NCBI RefSeq assembly: GCF_024435355.1 | Contig: NZ_JAMJWG010000024.1 | Span: 62,001-126,000 of the forward strand | Length of the DNA stretch: 64,000 nt | Source of the DNA: Streptomyces odontomachi | GTDB lineage: Bacteria; Actinomycetota; Actinomycetes; Streptomycetales; Streptomycetaceae | Direction of reading: 5' to 3' | Shown: in pieces, positions 8,880-18,150 of the stretch | Position numbering within the stretch: position 1 is the stretch's first letter | Layout: each line of letters begins with the position of its first letter | Program-made: the position numbers and the translations under genes | The notes under the pieces: generated by a model | The model's input: the letters and a program-made list of their open reading frames with translations, nothing else | Databases searched by the model: none | What the model was told of the DNA's origin: nothing

Positions 8880-8954
8880 CGGTCCTGACGGGATTTGAAC
8901 CCGCGGCCTCCACCTTGACAGGGTGGCGAGCACTCCAAACTGCTCCACAGGACC
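8880..8954 (-). tRNA. tRNA-Asp (GTC)
   Basis: 75-nt cloverleaf on minus. The acceptor stem GGTCCTG/CAGGACC has discriminator G. The anticodon stem CCACC/GGTGG holds loop CTGTCAA, giving GTC. No CCA is encoded. It is the middle gene of the Glu-Asp-Phe tRNA cluster. Confidence 0.95.
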
Positions 8955-9002
8955 AAGCTTAACTTCATCGGTGCGGGACTTAGTCTCGCACACCATGGTG
9001 CG

Positions 9003-9075
9003 TGCCCCCAACGGGATTCGAACCCGTGCTACCGCCTTGAAAGGGCGGCGTCCTAGGCCGCTAGACGATGAGGGC
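9003..9075 (-). tRNA. tRNA-Glu (TTC)
   Basis: 73-nt cloverleaf on minus. The acceptor stem GCCCTCA/TGGGGGC includes one G-T wobble. The anticodon stem CCGCC/GGCGG holds loop CTTTCAA, giving TTC. The discriminator is A and no CCA is encoded. It is the first gene transcribed in the tRNA cluster. Confidence 0.95.
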
Positions 9076-9412
9076 TATCGGCCCGCCTGGGCGCTTCTCA
9101 GCGCGTCGGGGACGTGAGAAGCATATGGGATGGTGGGAGGGATCGCCAAAACGGTTTATGGAGTGGTAGGGGCTGCTGGTTGGGAGGGGAGGGCTGCGGG
9201 GGTCGTCCGTGCCCGCGGACGTGGCCGTCGCCCCGTCCATCGACCCGCCCGTCGCCCAGTCGAATGACCCGTCCGTCACCCGGTCCGTCACCCAGTCCGT
9301 CGCCCCGTCCATCCGACCCGCCCATCGCCCAGTCGAATGAAGCGTCCGTCGCCCGGGCCGTCATCCGGTCCGTCACCCGAATGGGGTCCGTCGGGTCGCA
9401 CGGTCGTGACGG
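9076..9412. repeat. Gene-free spacer with degenerate gtccgtc-type tandem repeats
   Basis: No gene is visible in these 337 bases. From about 9213 to 9395 the DNA is built of loosely repeated 9-12-bp units such as cccgtccgtc, cccagtcgaatga and ccggtccgtcac. A longer block containing cgcccagtcgaatga appears twice, near 9250 and near 9327. All frames across it are repeat-coded Pro/Ser/Thr runs with no family resemblance, so I treat it as a minisatellite rather than a gene. Confidence 0.7.
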
Positions 9413-11212
9413 TTACGGGGCCGGGCTGGGAGGGGGGCTGCTCTGGCCGGGGCTTGTGGAGGTGTGGGGGGTCGGCTTGGAGCTGGAGCGGGGGCTGGCG
9501 GCGGGGTTCGGGGTGGCGCCTGGCTGGTTCTCCTCCGGGAGGTGGCGGCTGACCTCGGCCGTCGACAGGCCCAGGCCGCCCAGCTTGATCTCGTCCCAGG
9601 CCTGGAGGCGTTTGGTGTCCCGGTCCAGGTAGAGGACGGATGCCTCGATCGGGTCGGGGTACTGGCCCTCCACCGCGCGCAGGCCGCTGCCGCCCGTCGA
9701 GCCCTCCACCCGCAGCCGGGTGCCGAACTTCATGAGCTCCATCTGCTCGTGGTGGATGTGGCCCGCGAGGACCAGTGGCACGGTGCCGTCGGTCTCGCGC
9801 GCCGCGACCGGTTCATGGGCGATCGCGATGTTCACGGGGGTGCCCGCGGCCTTCTGGTCGCGTACGGCGGCGGCGAGCCGGGCGCCGGCCAGTACCTCGG
9901 CCGGGTCGCCGGCGGCCTTGATGGAGCGGTCCGGGGTGTACTGCGGGTCGCCGATTCCGGCGAACCGGAGGCCGGCGACGGTCACGGCCCGGCCGTCGTC
10001 GAGCACGTGCACGTTCTTCATGTGCTCCAGGTACTTCTGGGTGGTCTTCGAGTCGTGGTTGCCGCGTACCCACACGTACGGCGCGCCGAGGTCCTTGATC
10101 GGGTCCAGGAAGCCGTTCTCGGCGGCGCTGCCGTGGTCCATCGTGTCGCCCGAGTCGACGACCACGGAGATGTCGTACTGCTCCACGAGCGATTGCACGA
10201 TGTGCCAGCTGGCCGGGTTGAGGTGGATGTCGGAGACGTGCAGCACCCGGATGGTGGACGGGTCCGGGCTGTAGGCGGGCAGCGTGGACGTGACGTCGTA
10301 GAGTTTGGTCACGTTGGTCACCAGGCGGGCCAGTTCGCGCTGGTAGACGTCGAACTCGCTGACGATGCTGCGGGCGCTGCCGACCACCGAGGGGGCGCCG
10401 GAGAGCAGGCCGGAGAACTTCGGTTCCAGGACCGACTTCGGGTTCCAGGTGGCCCAGGCCGTCGCGCCGGACGCGGCGAGCAGGGCGAGCGAGAGGCCAC
10501 CGGCGGCGAGGGCACGGCGCGGGCGACGGTAGACGATCAGGCCCAGGGCGGTGGCACCTACGGCGACCGCCGCGCTGGAGCGCACGGCCAGGTCGACGGT
10601 GCCGTGCACGACGTCCGACGCGACCTCCGTCTGGAGTCCCGAGATCCGCTCCGGGTGCTTGACCAGGGCCTCCGAACGCACCGGGTCGAGCCGGTCGACG
10701 TCCACGTCGAGCCGGAGCGGTGCGACGTGCGAGTCCAGTTGCAGCGCGCCGAGCGGGGCGACGTCGATCTTCGTGCCGCCGGTCAGGGACGGCCGCAGCG
10801 CCATCTGGGTGTCCATGGGCCCGACCGGCGTGTGCACGCTGCCGACGGTCAGCAGCCCCAGCCAGGCGCCGAGCAGCACCACACAGACGAGGATCAGCCA
10901 TCGGAGGAACGGGTTCGCCGGTCCGCTGTCGCCCGGTCCGGGGAGCGAGATCTCGACGCGGGTCGACCCGGACCGGGACCCGGACCGGGCACTGCCGCCC
11001 GGGCGACGGCCGTCGGCGCGGCGGCCCGCCGGACGGGGGGTGCGTCGACCGCGGACGAGGCCGGAAAGGCGCGGCGAGGAGCGGCGGGCGGCCGGCCGGA
11101 GGCGGGCGGAGGCGGCCTTGACCGCGGTCCTGACCGCGGCTGCCGCTCGGGCGGCGGATCGGGCGGCGGCAACGAGGGCGTGGGCGGAGACGACATCGCG
11201 TGCGCGGGCCAT
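9413..11212 (-). CDS. Membrane-anchored metallophosphoesterase
   Basis: 599 residues. A long Arg/Ala-rich cytoplasmic N-terminus (1-100) leads to transmembrane helices near 104-124, 212-228 and 234-255. A calcineurin-like phosphoesterase domain follows, carrying VLHVSDIHLN (about 322), DSGDTMDH, VRGNHDS, AIAHEP and LAGHIHHE, which together give the two-metal DxH...GDxxD...GNHD...GHxH set. The C-terminal 50 residues are Pro/Ser-rich. The substrate is unknown; relatives are annotated only as metallophosphoesterases. It is divergent from the small zincin gene, with a repeat-bearing 180-bp region between them. Confidence 0.9.
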   Translation of the reverse strand: MARARDVVSAHALVAAARSAARAAAAVRTAVKAASARLRPAARRSSPRLSGLVRGRRTPRPAGRRADGRRPGGSARSGSRSGSTRVEISLPGPGDSGPANPFLRWLILVCVVLLGAWLGLLTVGSVHTPVGPMDTQMALRPSLTGGTKIDVAPLGALQLDSHVAPLRLDVDVDRLDPVRSEALVKHPERISGLQTEVASDVVHGTVDLAVRSSAAVAVGATALGLIVYRRPRRALAAGGLSLALLAASGATAWATWNPKSVLEPKFSGLLSGAPSVVGSARSIVSEFDVYQRELARLVTNVTKLYDVTSTLPAYSPDPSTIRVLHVSDIHLNPASWHIVQSLVEQYDISVVVDSGDTMDHGSAAENGFLDPIKDLGAPYVWVRGNHDSKTTQKYLEHMKNVHVLDDGRAVTVAGLRFAGIGDPQYTPDRSIKAAGDPAEVLAGARLAAAVRDQKAAGTPVNIAIAHEPVAARETDGTVPLVLAGHIHHEQMELMKFGTRLRVEGSTGGSGLRAVEGQYPDPIEASVLYLDRDTKRLQAWDEIKLGGLGLSTAEVSRHLPEENQPGATPNPAASPRSSSKPTPHTSTSPGQSSPPPSPAP

Positions 11213-11257
11213 TCACCCCGTATGCCCAAGTGCGGTGGCAGATATGCCGGTGGCCGA

Positions 11258-11330
11258 GATACGCGGCGGGGCGTACGCGGGGTGTCATACGCGGCGTGTC
11301 CTACGCGGTGGGCCATACGCGGCGGGTCAT
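11258..11330. repeat. Short tandem repeats of a tacgcggcgg-type unit in a divergent promoter region
   Basis: About five imperfect copies of a 14-17-bp unit around tacgcggcggg or tacgcggtggg lie in direct orientation between the divergent metallophosphoesterase and zincin genes. They could be operator-like sites or a simple minisatellite; no regulator is implied by sequence alone. Confidence 0.6.
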
Positions 11331-11394
11331 GCCGGGTCGGGGTGGGAAGCACACGGCTGCGTCCGTATGCGCCGTCGTGGTCGACAATGGCGGT

Positions 11395-11745
11395 GTGCTG
11401 GAGATGACGCGCGAGGACTTCGAGGAACTGGTCTCCGAGGCGCTGGACCGGATCCCGCCGGAGCTGATGCGGCTGCTGGACAACGTGGCGGTGTTCGTCG
11501 AGGACGAGCCCGACCCGTCGGAGCCCGAGCTGCTCGGGCTCTACGAAGGGACACCGCTCACCGAGCGCGGTGAGTGGTACGCCGGTGCCCTGCCGGACCG
11601 CATCACCATCTACCGCGGTCCGGCGCTGCGCATGTGCTCCTCGCGCGAGGAGGTCGTCAAGGAGACCGAGGTGACCGTGGTCCACGAGATCGCCCACCAC
11701 TTCGGCATCGACGACGTCCGGCTCCACGCGCTGGGTTACGGGTGA
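11395..11745 (+). CDS. Small zincin-type metallopeptidase family protein
   Basis: 116 residues, from GTG 11395 (VLEMTREDFEELV). This start is chosen because the conserved family N-terminus M-T-R-E-x-F-E begins here, although a longer open frame reaches 11200. The C-terminus has the zinc-binding HEIAHH near 100 followed by FGIDDVRL, matching the small minimal zincin (possibly DUF1025-type) proteins widespread in actinobacteria. Biological substrate unknown. It is probably cytosolic, since no signal peptide is visible. Confidence 0.85.
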   Translation: MLEMTREDFEELVSEALDRIPPELMRLLDNVAVFVEDEPDPSEPELLGLYEGTPLTERGEWYAGALPDRITIYRGPALRMCSSREEVVKETEVTVVHEIAHHFGIDDVRLHALGYG

Positions 11746-11868
11746 GCCGCAAGGCACCGCCGCCGTACGGGCGGGGGCGCGTGTCCTCGCGCCGGTAGTG
11801 GGAGTTGGGCAGGTGGATCCGTACCCCCGCGTCCCGGAGGTGGCTGCCTGTGCGCCCTTCGTACGTGT

Positions 11869-11942
11869 CCGATCGCCCACCGCTCCGCGTTTCCGATCGC
11901 CCGCCGCTCCGCGCGTTCGATCGCCCGCCGCTCCGCGCTTCC
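11869..11942 (+). repeat. Three 24-bp tandem repeats followed by gtgttc hexanucleotides
   Basis: Three near-identical units with core cgatcgcccgccgctccgcg run from 11869 to 11942. They continue directly into gtgttc/gcgttc hexanucleotide repeats to about 11980. The array precedes the low-complexity lipoprotein gene and could be its 5' leader or a former coding extension, since the same frame is open. Confidence 0.8.
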
Positions 11943-12035
11943 GTGCTCGTGTTCGCGTTCGTGTTCGTGTTCGTGTTCGTGCGGCTTATGCACCTCAAGC
12001 GTCTCGCACTTCTCGGACGTCTCGTCGTGTGTCTC

Positions 12036-12815
12036 ATGCGGCTGGTGCGCCTCGGCCGTCTCGTACGTCTCGTGCGCGTCGCTGCTGCCGTGGCGGTCGT
12101 CGCGGCGGGCGCGGGGTGCATGAACTTCGGCGACGGGACGGGGCCGGCCGCTTCGGTGCCGCCGTCGCCGTCCGGCGTGCATCCGGGCGGGGTCAGCACG
12201 GCCGGCGGCCCCACGGCGCAGGGCGACCCGGCGACGCGGAGCGGACTGGACGCGGCCGGGGACGACGGAGAGCACGGCAAGGCGCACCGGAGGGCCGCGC
12301 GGAAGGGCGTCGGCGACGGCCACGGGGACGGCAGGGGAGAGAAAGGTAAGGGAGAGAGAGGTAAGGGGAGAGGGGAGACGGGGGATGGCACAGGGGGAGA
12401 CGGAGACAGCTCCGGGTCTGGGTCCGGCTCCGGCTCCGGCTCGGGGGCGGGGCACGGGGGCGGCGGCGGGGCGGGGTCCGGCTCGCACCCCGGGTCCGGC
12501 GGCGAGCCGACCCCAGGCCGGCCCTCCGACTCCGGCAGCCCGCAGTCGCCCGGCTCGTCCGCGAGTCCCTCGGGCGGCGGCACGGGGCCGTCCCAGCCGG
12601 GTCCGGCCCACTCGCCGACGGGGACATCGGTACCGTCCACGGGGACGTCGGCGTCCCCCGCCTCGTTCACGCCGAGCACGTACTCGGTGTCGTCTGCGTC
12701 ACCCGGGTCCACCGACCGCCCTGCCGCCCACGTCTCCCCCGTGTCGTCCGGGTCGGCGGTGGACAAGGCGCACACCTGGGAAAAGGCTTCGGGAACGTGC
12801 CCGCCGCGGCCATAA
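12036..12815 (+). CDS. Low-complexity secreted lipoprotein
   Basis: The ATG at 12036 gives 259 residues with a lipoprotein signal: a basic N-terminus, then the hydrophobic AAAVAVVAAGAGC ending in a lipobox Cys near residue 28. An earlier ATG at 11988 would add 16 residues. After the Cys the protein is disordered: Gly/Lys-rich, then a GSGSGSGSGSG run, then a Ser/Pro/Thr-rich tail with no fold. No family is recognised; it may be a cell-wall spacer protein. The opposite strand is open too, but its product is only Pro/Asp repeats without a secretion signal, so the plus-strand reading is preferred. Confidence 0.5.
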   Translation: MRLVRLGRLVRLVRVAAAVAVVAAGAGCMNFGDGTGPAASVPPSPSGVHPGGVSTAGGPTAQGDPATRSGLDAAGDDGEHGKAHRRAARKGVGDGHGDGRGEKGKGERGKGRGETGDGTGGDGDSSGSGSGSGSGSGAGHGGGGGAGSGSHPGSGGEPTPGRPSDSGSPQSPGSSASPSGGGTGPSQPGPAHSPTGTSVPSTGTSASPASFTPSTYSVSSASPGSTDRPAAHVSPVSSGSAVDKAHTWEKASGTCPPRP

Positions 12816-13083
12816 GCCCATAGATCCGTAGGCGCGCCGCCTTGGGCAGGGGTGTAAGACACGGTTTGGCGTTCCGGGCGGAGGGTGCGTATGGTGGTAG
12901 ATCGTTTGATCCCAGTTGCCAGTTGCCAGTTGCCCGGCGCATTCCTCAACCGAACGAGGACATCGACGCGCCGATTGTGTGGCGCGTACTCTCCCTTGCC
13001 GTGGCAGGACCGCATAGAGGCGGTCGTCTATGACCTCACGGAGTTTGGGCGCGTGCCGAGAACTCCGGAAGGTTTCGTTTCGC

Positions 13084-15702
13084 ATGTCTGTATCCAGTCC
13101 TGACCACGTCGTCGTGCCCGAAGACGGCGCGGAGCCCGTGGCGGCCTCCGTCACCGAGGCGCCGGTCTCCGAGGCAGCGGTCTCCGAGGCGCCCGCCACC
13201 GAAGCACCGGTCACCGAGGCGCCCGCCGCTCCCCGCGAGATCACGTTCGCCGACCTCGGGCTGCCCGACGGCGTCGTCCGCAAGCTCGGCCAGAACGGTG
13301 TGACCACCCCGTTCCCGATCCAGGCCGCCACCATCCCGGACGCGCTGGCCGGCCGGGACATCCTGGGCCGCGGCCGAACCGGCTCCGGCAAGACGCTCTC
13401 CTTCGGGCTGCCGCTGCTCGCCCTCCTGGCCGGTGGCCACACCGCGAAGAAGCACCCGCGCGGTGTCGTCCTCACCCCGACCCGCGAGCTCGCGATGCAG
13501 GTCGCGGACGCCCTCCAGCCCTACGGTGACGTGCTCGGCCTGAAGATCAAGGTGGTCTGCGGCGGCACGTCGATGGGCAACCAGATCTACGCCCTGGAGC
13601 GCGGCGTCGACATCCTCGTCGCCACCCCGGGCCGGCTGCGGGACATCATCGGCCGGGGTGCCTGCTCGCTCGACAGCGTGCAGATCGCCGTGCTCGACGA
13701 GGCCGACCAGATGGCCGACCTGGGCTTCCTGCCCGAGGTCACGGAGCTGCTCGACCAGGTGCCCGAGGGCGGCCAGCGGATGCTGTTCTCGGCCACGCTC
13801 GACAACGACATCGACACCCTCATCAAGCGTTACCTGCACGACCCGGTCACCCACGAGGTGGACCCGTCGGCCGGTGCGGTCACCACGATGAGCCACCACA
13901 TCCTGATCGTGAAGCCGCGCGACAAGGCACCGGTGACCGCGGCGATCGCGGCGCGAAAGGGGCGCACGATCATCTTCGTCCGCACCCAGATGGGCGCCGA
14001 CCGCATCTCGGAGCAGTTGCGGGACGCCGGCGTGCGCGCCGACGCACTGCACGGCGGCATGACCCAGGGCGCCCGCACCCGCACCCTCGCCGACTTCAAG
14101 GACGGCAGGGTCAACGTGCTCGTCGCCACCGACGTCGCGGCCCGCGGCATCCACGTCGACGGCATCGACCTGGTGCTGAACGTCGACCCGGCCGGCGACC
14201 ACAAGGACTACCTGCACCGTGCCGGCCGCACGGCGCGGGCCGGTCAGTCCGGCACCGTCGTCTCGCTCGCGCTGCCGCACCAGCGGCGCCAGACGTTCCG
14301 CCTCATGGAGGACGCGGGCGTGAGCGCGGGGCGGCACGTCGTGGGTGGCGGCGGGGTGTTCGACGCCGAGGTCGCCGAGATCACCGGCGCACGGTCCATG
14401 ACCGAGGTGCAGGCCGAGTCGACGGGTCGCGCCGCCCACCAGGCCGAGCGCGAGGTCAAGAGCCTGACCAGGGAACTCGAGCGTGCCCAGCGTCGCGCCA
14501 CCGAGCTGCGCGAGGAGGCGGACCGCCTGCTGGCACGGGCCGCCCGGGAGCGCGGTGAGGACCCTGCCGTGGTGGTCGAGGCGGCTTCGGTTTCGGTTTC
14601 GGCTTCGACGTCGGCGGGGGCCGGGACATCGGCGGTTACGGCTGCGAGTGCGGCTGCGGATGCTGATGCGGGTGCCGATGCTGCTGTGGTGGCTGAGGTC
14701 TCTGGGGCGTCTGGGGAGAGGTCGGCCGTGGCGGATTCCGCCACCGGGTCCGACGCGGCCGGCGTGAACAGCACGACGGACAGCGTGTCCGGCACGGGCG
14801 CCGGGGCGCCGTCGGTGACCGTGCCCCGTCAGTCGGGTCCTCGTGACACCGATCGATATGACCGGTACGACCGTTCCTCGGCCCGTGACGACCGCTCCTC
14901 GTACGAGCGCCGTGACCGTGACGGGGACCGGAACCGCGGGGACCGGGACCGCTTCCGTGACCGTCGGTTCGACCGCGACCGCGACCGCGACCGCGGCGGG
15001 TACGACCGGGACCGCGGGTTCGGCCGGGGCGGGGACCGGGACGGCGACCGTCGCTTCGGCCGCGACCGGGACCAGGACGGCAACCGTGGCTTCAGCCGCG
15101 ACCGCGGTGACCGTGGCGGTCGCCCGTACGACCGGCGCGACGGTGACCGGGACCGCGGTGCACGCTCCTTCGAGCGTCGGGACCGGGACGGCTTCCGCCG
15201 CGACGGTGACCGCGGTGGCCGGTCCTTCGACCGCCGCGACGGTGACCGCGGTGACCGCGGTGGCCGCAGCTTCGAGCGGCGTGACGACCGTGGTGGCGCC
15301 GCGCGCTTCAACGACCGCGACCGTGGCTTCTCACGCGACCGGGACCGGAACGACCGGCCTGCCGCCTCCCGTGATCGCGGTGCGCGCGACGGTTTCCGGC
15401 GTGACGACCGCGACGGGCGCCGCGACGGCGGTCGGCCGTGGGACGGCGAGCGCCCGCACCACAAGGACCGTCCTTTCCGGCACGACCGGCCCTACCAGCG
15501 TGATCACCGTGATCGGCGCGATGAGCGGCACGATCGGCCGTCCGGGGGGCCCTCTGGCGGGCACCGGTCGGGCGGTGCGCCGGATCGGCCGTACGGGCGG
15601 CGGGACGATCGGCGTGGTGGCTCCGGATCCCCTGCGGCTGGGGGTGCCGCCGGGGGGTTTCGGCGGCGGGAGGACAAGCCGCGTTGGAAGCGGAAGGGTT
15701 GA
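13084..15702 (+). CDS. DEAD-box RNA helicase with long Arg/Asp/Gly-rich tail
   Basis: 872 residues. The ATG at 13084 has ggaagg 11 bp upstream; the longer open frame from 13030 lacks one. Residues 1-50 are acidic with repeated EAPVSEA-like units. The helicase core shows a Q-motif region FADLGLPDGVVRKLGQ, motif I GRTGSGKT near 97, PTRELA, DEAD near 205, SAT, HGGMTQGARTRTL, RGIHVDGIDLV and HRAGRTARAGQSG near 377. A coiled-coil-like segment around 455-500 and an Ala/Ser-rich linker follow. From about 586 to 860 the tail is RD/RG/FERRD repeats, expected to bind RNA non-specifically and promote condensation. Likely roles are RNA decay or ribosome assembly at low temperature. Confidence 0.93.
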   Translation: MSVSSPDHVVVPEDGAEPVAASVTEAPVSEAAVSEAPATEAPVTEAPAAPREITFADLGLPDGVVRKLGQNGVTTPFPIQAATIPDALAGRDILGRGRTGSGKTLSFGLPLLALLAGGHTAKKHPRGVVLTPTRELAMQVADALQPYGDVLGLKIKVVCGGTSMGNQIYALERGVDILVATPGRLRDIIGRGACSLDSVQIAVLDEADQMADLGFLPEVTELLDQVPEGGQRMLFSATLDNDIDTLIKRYLHDPVTHEVDPSAGAVTTMSHHILIVKPRDKAPVTAAIAARKGRTIIFVRTQMGADRISEQLRDAGVRADALHGGMTQGARTRTLADFKDGRVNVLVATDVAARGIHVDGIDLVLNVDPAGDHKDYLHRAGRTARAGQSGTVVSLALPHQRRQTFRLMEDAGVSAGRHVVGGGGVFDAEVAEITGARSMTEVQAESTGRAAHQAEREVKSLTRELERAQRRATELREEADRLLARAARERGEDPAVVVEAASVSVSASTSAGAGTSAVTAASAAADADAGADAAVVAEVSGASGERSAVADSATGSDAAGVNSTTDSVSGTGAGAPSVTVPRQSGPRDTDRYDRYDRSSARDDRSSYERRDRDGDRNRGDRDRFRDRRFDRDRDRDRGGYDRDRGFGRGGDRDGDRRFGRDRDQDGNRGFSRDRGDRGGRPYDRRDGDRDRGARSFERRDRDGFRRDGDRGGRSFDRRDGDRGDRGGRSFERRDDRGGAARFNDRDRGFSRDRDRNDRPAASRDRGARDGFRRDDRDGRRDGGRPWDGERPHHKDRPFRHDRPYQRDHRDRRDERHDRPSGGPSGGHRSGGAPDRPYGRRDDRRGGSGSPAAGGAAGGFRRREDKPRWKRKG

Positions 15703-16176
15703 TGTTCGGCCTGCGCGGCCGGCGCCCCGCGTCGAGGGTGACCCCGGCCGGGCGGGGCCTGCGGGTTCCGGGCTTTGGTGGCCTGGGGCGCAGGGGGCGT
15801 AGGTAACGCGGGATGCGCGCGGGCCGGTGGCCGGTACCGCCCGGACGGGGCGGTTCGGTTTCTTCCGGACCACCTGCCGGTGGTCGGTTTTTGCGCAGTT
15901 CCCCGCGCCCCTGAACAGGTGGGTGCGGTCCGATCGGAAGCATCGGCCGGTGGTCGGTTTTTGCGCAGTTCCCCGCGCCCCTAAGCAGGGCCCCGCGTCC
16001 CTAAGCAGGGCCCCGCGTCCCTTTGGGGTGGGGGGCGGTCTCAACGTCCCCGTGCATCCCCGTGCATCCCATGCATCCCGTGCATGCTCATGGGGCGCCG
16101 TGGGCCTTACGCAACGAGTCGGTAAAGGCGGTGTGGATCGCGGTGCAGTCTGTGTGCCGTGGGGAATCGCGGTGGC
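15703..16176. repeat. Gene-free spacer with dispersed and tandem repeats
   Basis: 474 bases without a credible gene. A 37-bp unit containing gcgcagttccccgcgcccct occurs twice in direct orientation (15876-15912 and 15946-15982). It is followed by two perfect tandem copies of aagcagggccccgcgtccct (15983-16002, 16003-16022). About 16050-16090 carries gtgcatcccc/atgcatcccg units. The gcgcagttccccgcgcccct core reappears inverted and slightly diverged near 39413-39435, so it belongs to a dispersed family. Confidence 0.8.
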
Positions 16177-17826
16177 ATGACTCACGATGCGCATGCCTCG
16201 GGTGGCTCTTCCGGTGCGGACTCTGAGGGGCGGGGCGGGGAGGCCCGTGCTTCTGATGAGGAACGGCTCGCGCAGCTTGGATATACGCAGGTGTTGGCGC
16301 GTCGGATGTCGGCGTTCGCCAACTACGCGGTGTCGTTCACGATCATCTCGGTGCTGTCCGGGTGCCTGACGCTCTATCTCTTCGGGATGAACACCGGCGG
16401 GCCCGCTCTGATCACCTGGGGCTGGGTCGGCGTGGGGCTGATGACGCTCTTCGTGGGGCTTGCGATGGCGGAGATCTGCTCCGCCTATCCGACCTCGGCG
16501 GGGCTCTACTTCTGGGCGCACCGGTTGGCGCCGGCGCGTACGGCGGCGGCCTGGGCCTGGTTCACCGGCTGGTTCAACGTGCTCGGGCAGGTGGCGGTGA
16601 CCGCCGGGATCGACTTCGGGGCGGCCTCGTTCCTCGGCGCGTATCTGAACTTGCAGTTCGGGTTCGCGGTGACACCCGGGCGTACCATCCTGCTCTTCGC
16701 GGCGATCCTGGTGCTGCACGGGCTGCTGAACACCTTCGGGGTGCGGATCGTCGGGCTGCTGAACAGCGTCAGCGTGTGGTGGCACGTGCTGGGCGTCGCG
16801 GTGATCGTCGCCGCGCTCGCCATCACGCCGGAACGGCACCAGTCGGCGTCGTTCGTCTTCGCGCACTTCGTGAACAACACCGGCTGGAGCAGTGGTCTGT
16901 ATGTGGTCCTGATCGGGCTGCTGATGGCCCAGTACACGTTCACCGGCTACGACGCGTCCGCGCACATGACCGAGGAGACGCACGACGCGTCGACGGCCGG
17001 CCCGAAGGGGATCGTGCGGTCCATCTGGACCTCGTGGGTGGCCGGTCTGGTGCTGCTGCTCGGGTTCACCTTCGCGATCCAGTCGTACGACGCCGAGCTG
17101 GGTTCGGCGACCGGGGCGCCGCCGGCGCAGATCCTGCTGGACGCGTTGGGTGCGACGGCCGGGAAGCTGTTGCTGCTGGTGGTGGTCGGCGCGCAGTTGT
17201 TCTGCGGGATGGCTTCCGTCACGGCCAACAGTCGTATGATCTACGCCTTTTCGCGGGACGGTGCGCTGCCCTTCTCGGAGCTGTGGCACACGGTCAGCCC
17301 ACGCAGCCGGACGCCCGTGGCGGCCGTGTGGCTGGCGTCCCTGGGCGCGCTGGTCCTCGGGCTGCCCTACCTGATCAACGTCACGGCGTATGCGGCGGTG
17401 ACGTCGATCGCGGTCATCGGGCTGTACATCGCCTATGTCATCCCGACGCTGCTGCGGCTGCGCAAGGGCGACGCGTTCGAGCGCGGGCCGTGGCACCTGG
17501 GCCGCTGGTCGCGGGCGGTCGGGGTGGTCGCGGTGGTCTGGGTGGGCATCATCACGGTGCTGTTCATGCTGCCGCAGGTGTCGCCGGTGACCTGGGAGAC
17601 GTTCAACTACGCGCCGGTGGCCGTGCTGGTCGTCCTCGGTTTCGCGTGGACGTGGTGGCTGGCGTCGGCCCGGCACTGGTTCCTCAATCCGAAGCACAGC
17701 CGGACGCTCGCCCGGGAAGCGGGACGGGCGGGGAAGACGGGGAAGACGGGGGAGACGGGGAAGACCCGAGAGACGGGGGAGACGGGGGAAACGGGCGCGA
17801 CTACGCCGCCTCGGGCATCCGCGTGA
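16177..17826 (+). CDS. APC-superfamily amino acid/amine permease
   Basis: 549 residues with about 12 predicted transmembrane helices. The N-terminal AQLGYTQVLARRMSAFANYAVSF-type entry into helix 1, the FTGWFNVLGQVA segment and TGYDASAHMTEET in the middle resemble the GABA/choline-like amino acid permeases (BAT1-type) of actinobacteria. The ATG at 16177 is chosen over GTG 16159 because ggggaa sits 11 bp before it. The C-terminal 35 residues are GKTGETG repeats encoded by a 9-bp tandem repeat at about 17725-17797. Substrate is predicted as a small amino acid, GABA or polyamine, not provable here. Confidence 0.88.
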   Translation: MTHDAHASGGSSGADSEGRGGEARASDEERLAQLGYTQVLARRMSAFANYAVSFTIISVLSGCLTLYLFGMNTGGPALITWGWVGVGLMTLFVGLAMAEICSAYPTSAGLYFWAHRLAPARTAAAWAWFTGWFNVLGQVAVTAGIDFGAASFLGAYLNLQFGFAVTPGRTILLFAAILVLHGLLNTFGVRIVGLLNSVSVWWHVLGVAVIVAALAITPERHQSASFVFAHFVNNTGWSSGLYVVLIGLLMAQYTFTGYDASAHMTEETHDASTAGPKGIVRSIWTSWVAGLVLLLGFTFAIQSYDAELGSATGAPPAQILLDALGATAGKLLLLVVVGAQLFCGMASVTANSRMIYAFSRDGALPFSELWHTVSPRSRTPVAAVWLASLGALVLGLPYLINVTAYAAVTSIAVIGLYIAYVIPTLLRLRKGDAFERGPWHLGRWSRAVGVVAVVWVGIITVLFMLPQVSPVTWETFNYAPVAVLVVLGFAWTWWLASARHWFLNPKHSRTLAREAGRAGKTGKTGETGKTRETGETGETGATTPPRASA

Positions 17827-18005
17827 GGGGATGAGGAAAGTCGGAAGCGCGGGTCGGCCGCGGATGTCAGGATGGCAGCGCGCACGGGTCCGGTGACCGT
17901 GGGTCGCACTCGTCACGCGGCCGTCTCGCTCTCCCGGGTGTTTGCCCAGTTCCCGCCGGGGACGGGCACAGCATGCCGTGTGCAGCCCGCTATGCTGCGG
18001 GTTGC

Positions 18006-18078
18006 GGGCCGTTAGCTCAATAGGCAGAGCAGTGGACTTTTAATCCATTGGTTGTGGGTTCGAGTCCCACACGGCCTA
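18006..18078 (+). tRNA. tRNA-Lys (TTT)
   Basis: 73-nt cloverleaf. The acceptor stem GGGCCGT pairs with ACGGCCT with one G-T, the anticodon loop CTTTTAA gives TTT, the T arm has GGTTCGA, and the discriminator is A. A tatgct box at 17991-17996 lies 10 bp upstream, a plausible -10 element. Terminator follows at 18085. Confidence 0.95.
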
Positions 18079-18084
18079 CCGCTG

Positions 18085-18117
18085 AACCCCTGGTCAGACT
18101 TGGTCTGGCCGGGGGTT
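18085..18117 (+). terminator. Intrinsic terminator after tRNA-Lys
   Basis: The arms aacccctggtcagac and gtctggccgggggtt form a near-perfect GC-rich hairpin with a 3-bp loop, followed by a short T stretch. It lies 7 bp after the tRNA and 34 bp before the methyltransferase start. Confidence 0.8.
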
Positions 18118-18150
18118 TCGGCTTTCCGGGAGGGTGGGAGGAAGATCACC

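Noticed and set aside
11657..13015. Minus-strand open frame opposite the low-complexity lipoprotein
   Set aside because: Product is Pro/Asp/Ser repeats without a signal peptide; the plus strand has a proper lipobox.
15331..17916. 861-codon open frame antisense to the helicase and permease
   Set aside because: Composition is Arg/Pro/His-rich with no motif, whereas the plus-strand genes have complete domains and good ribosome sites.
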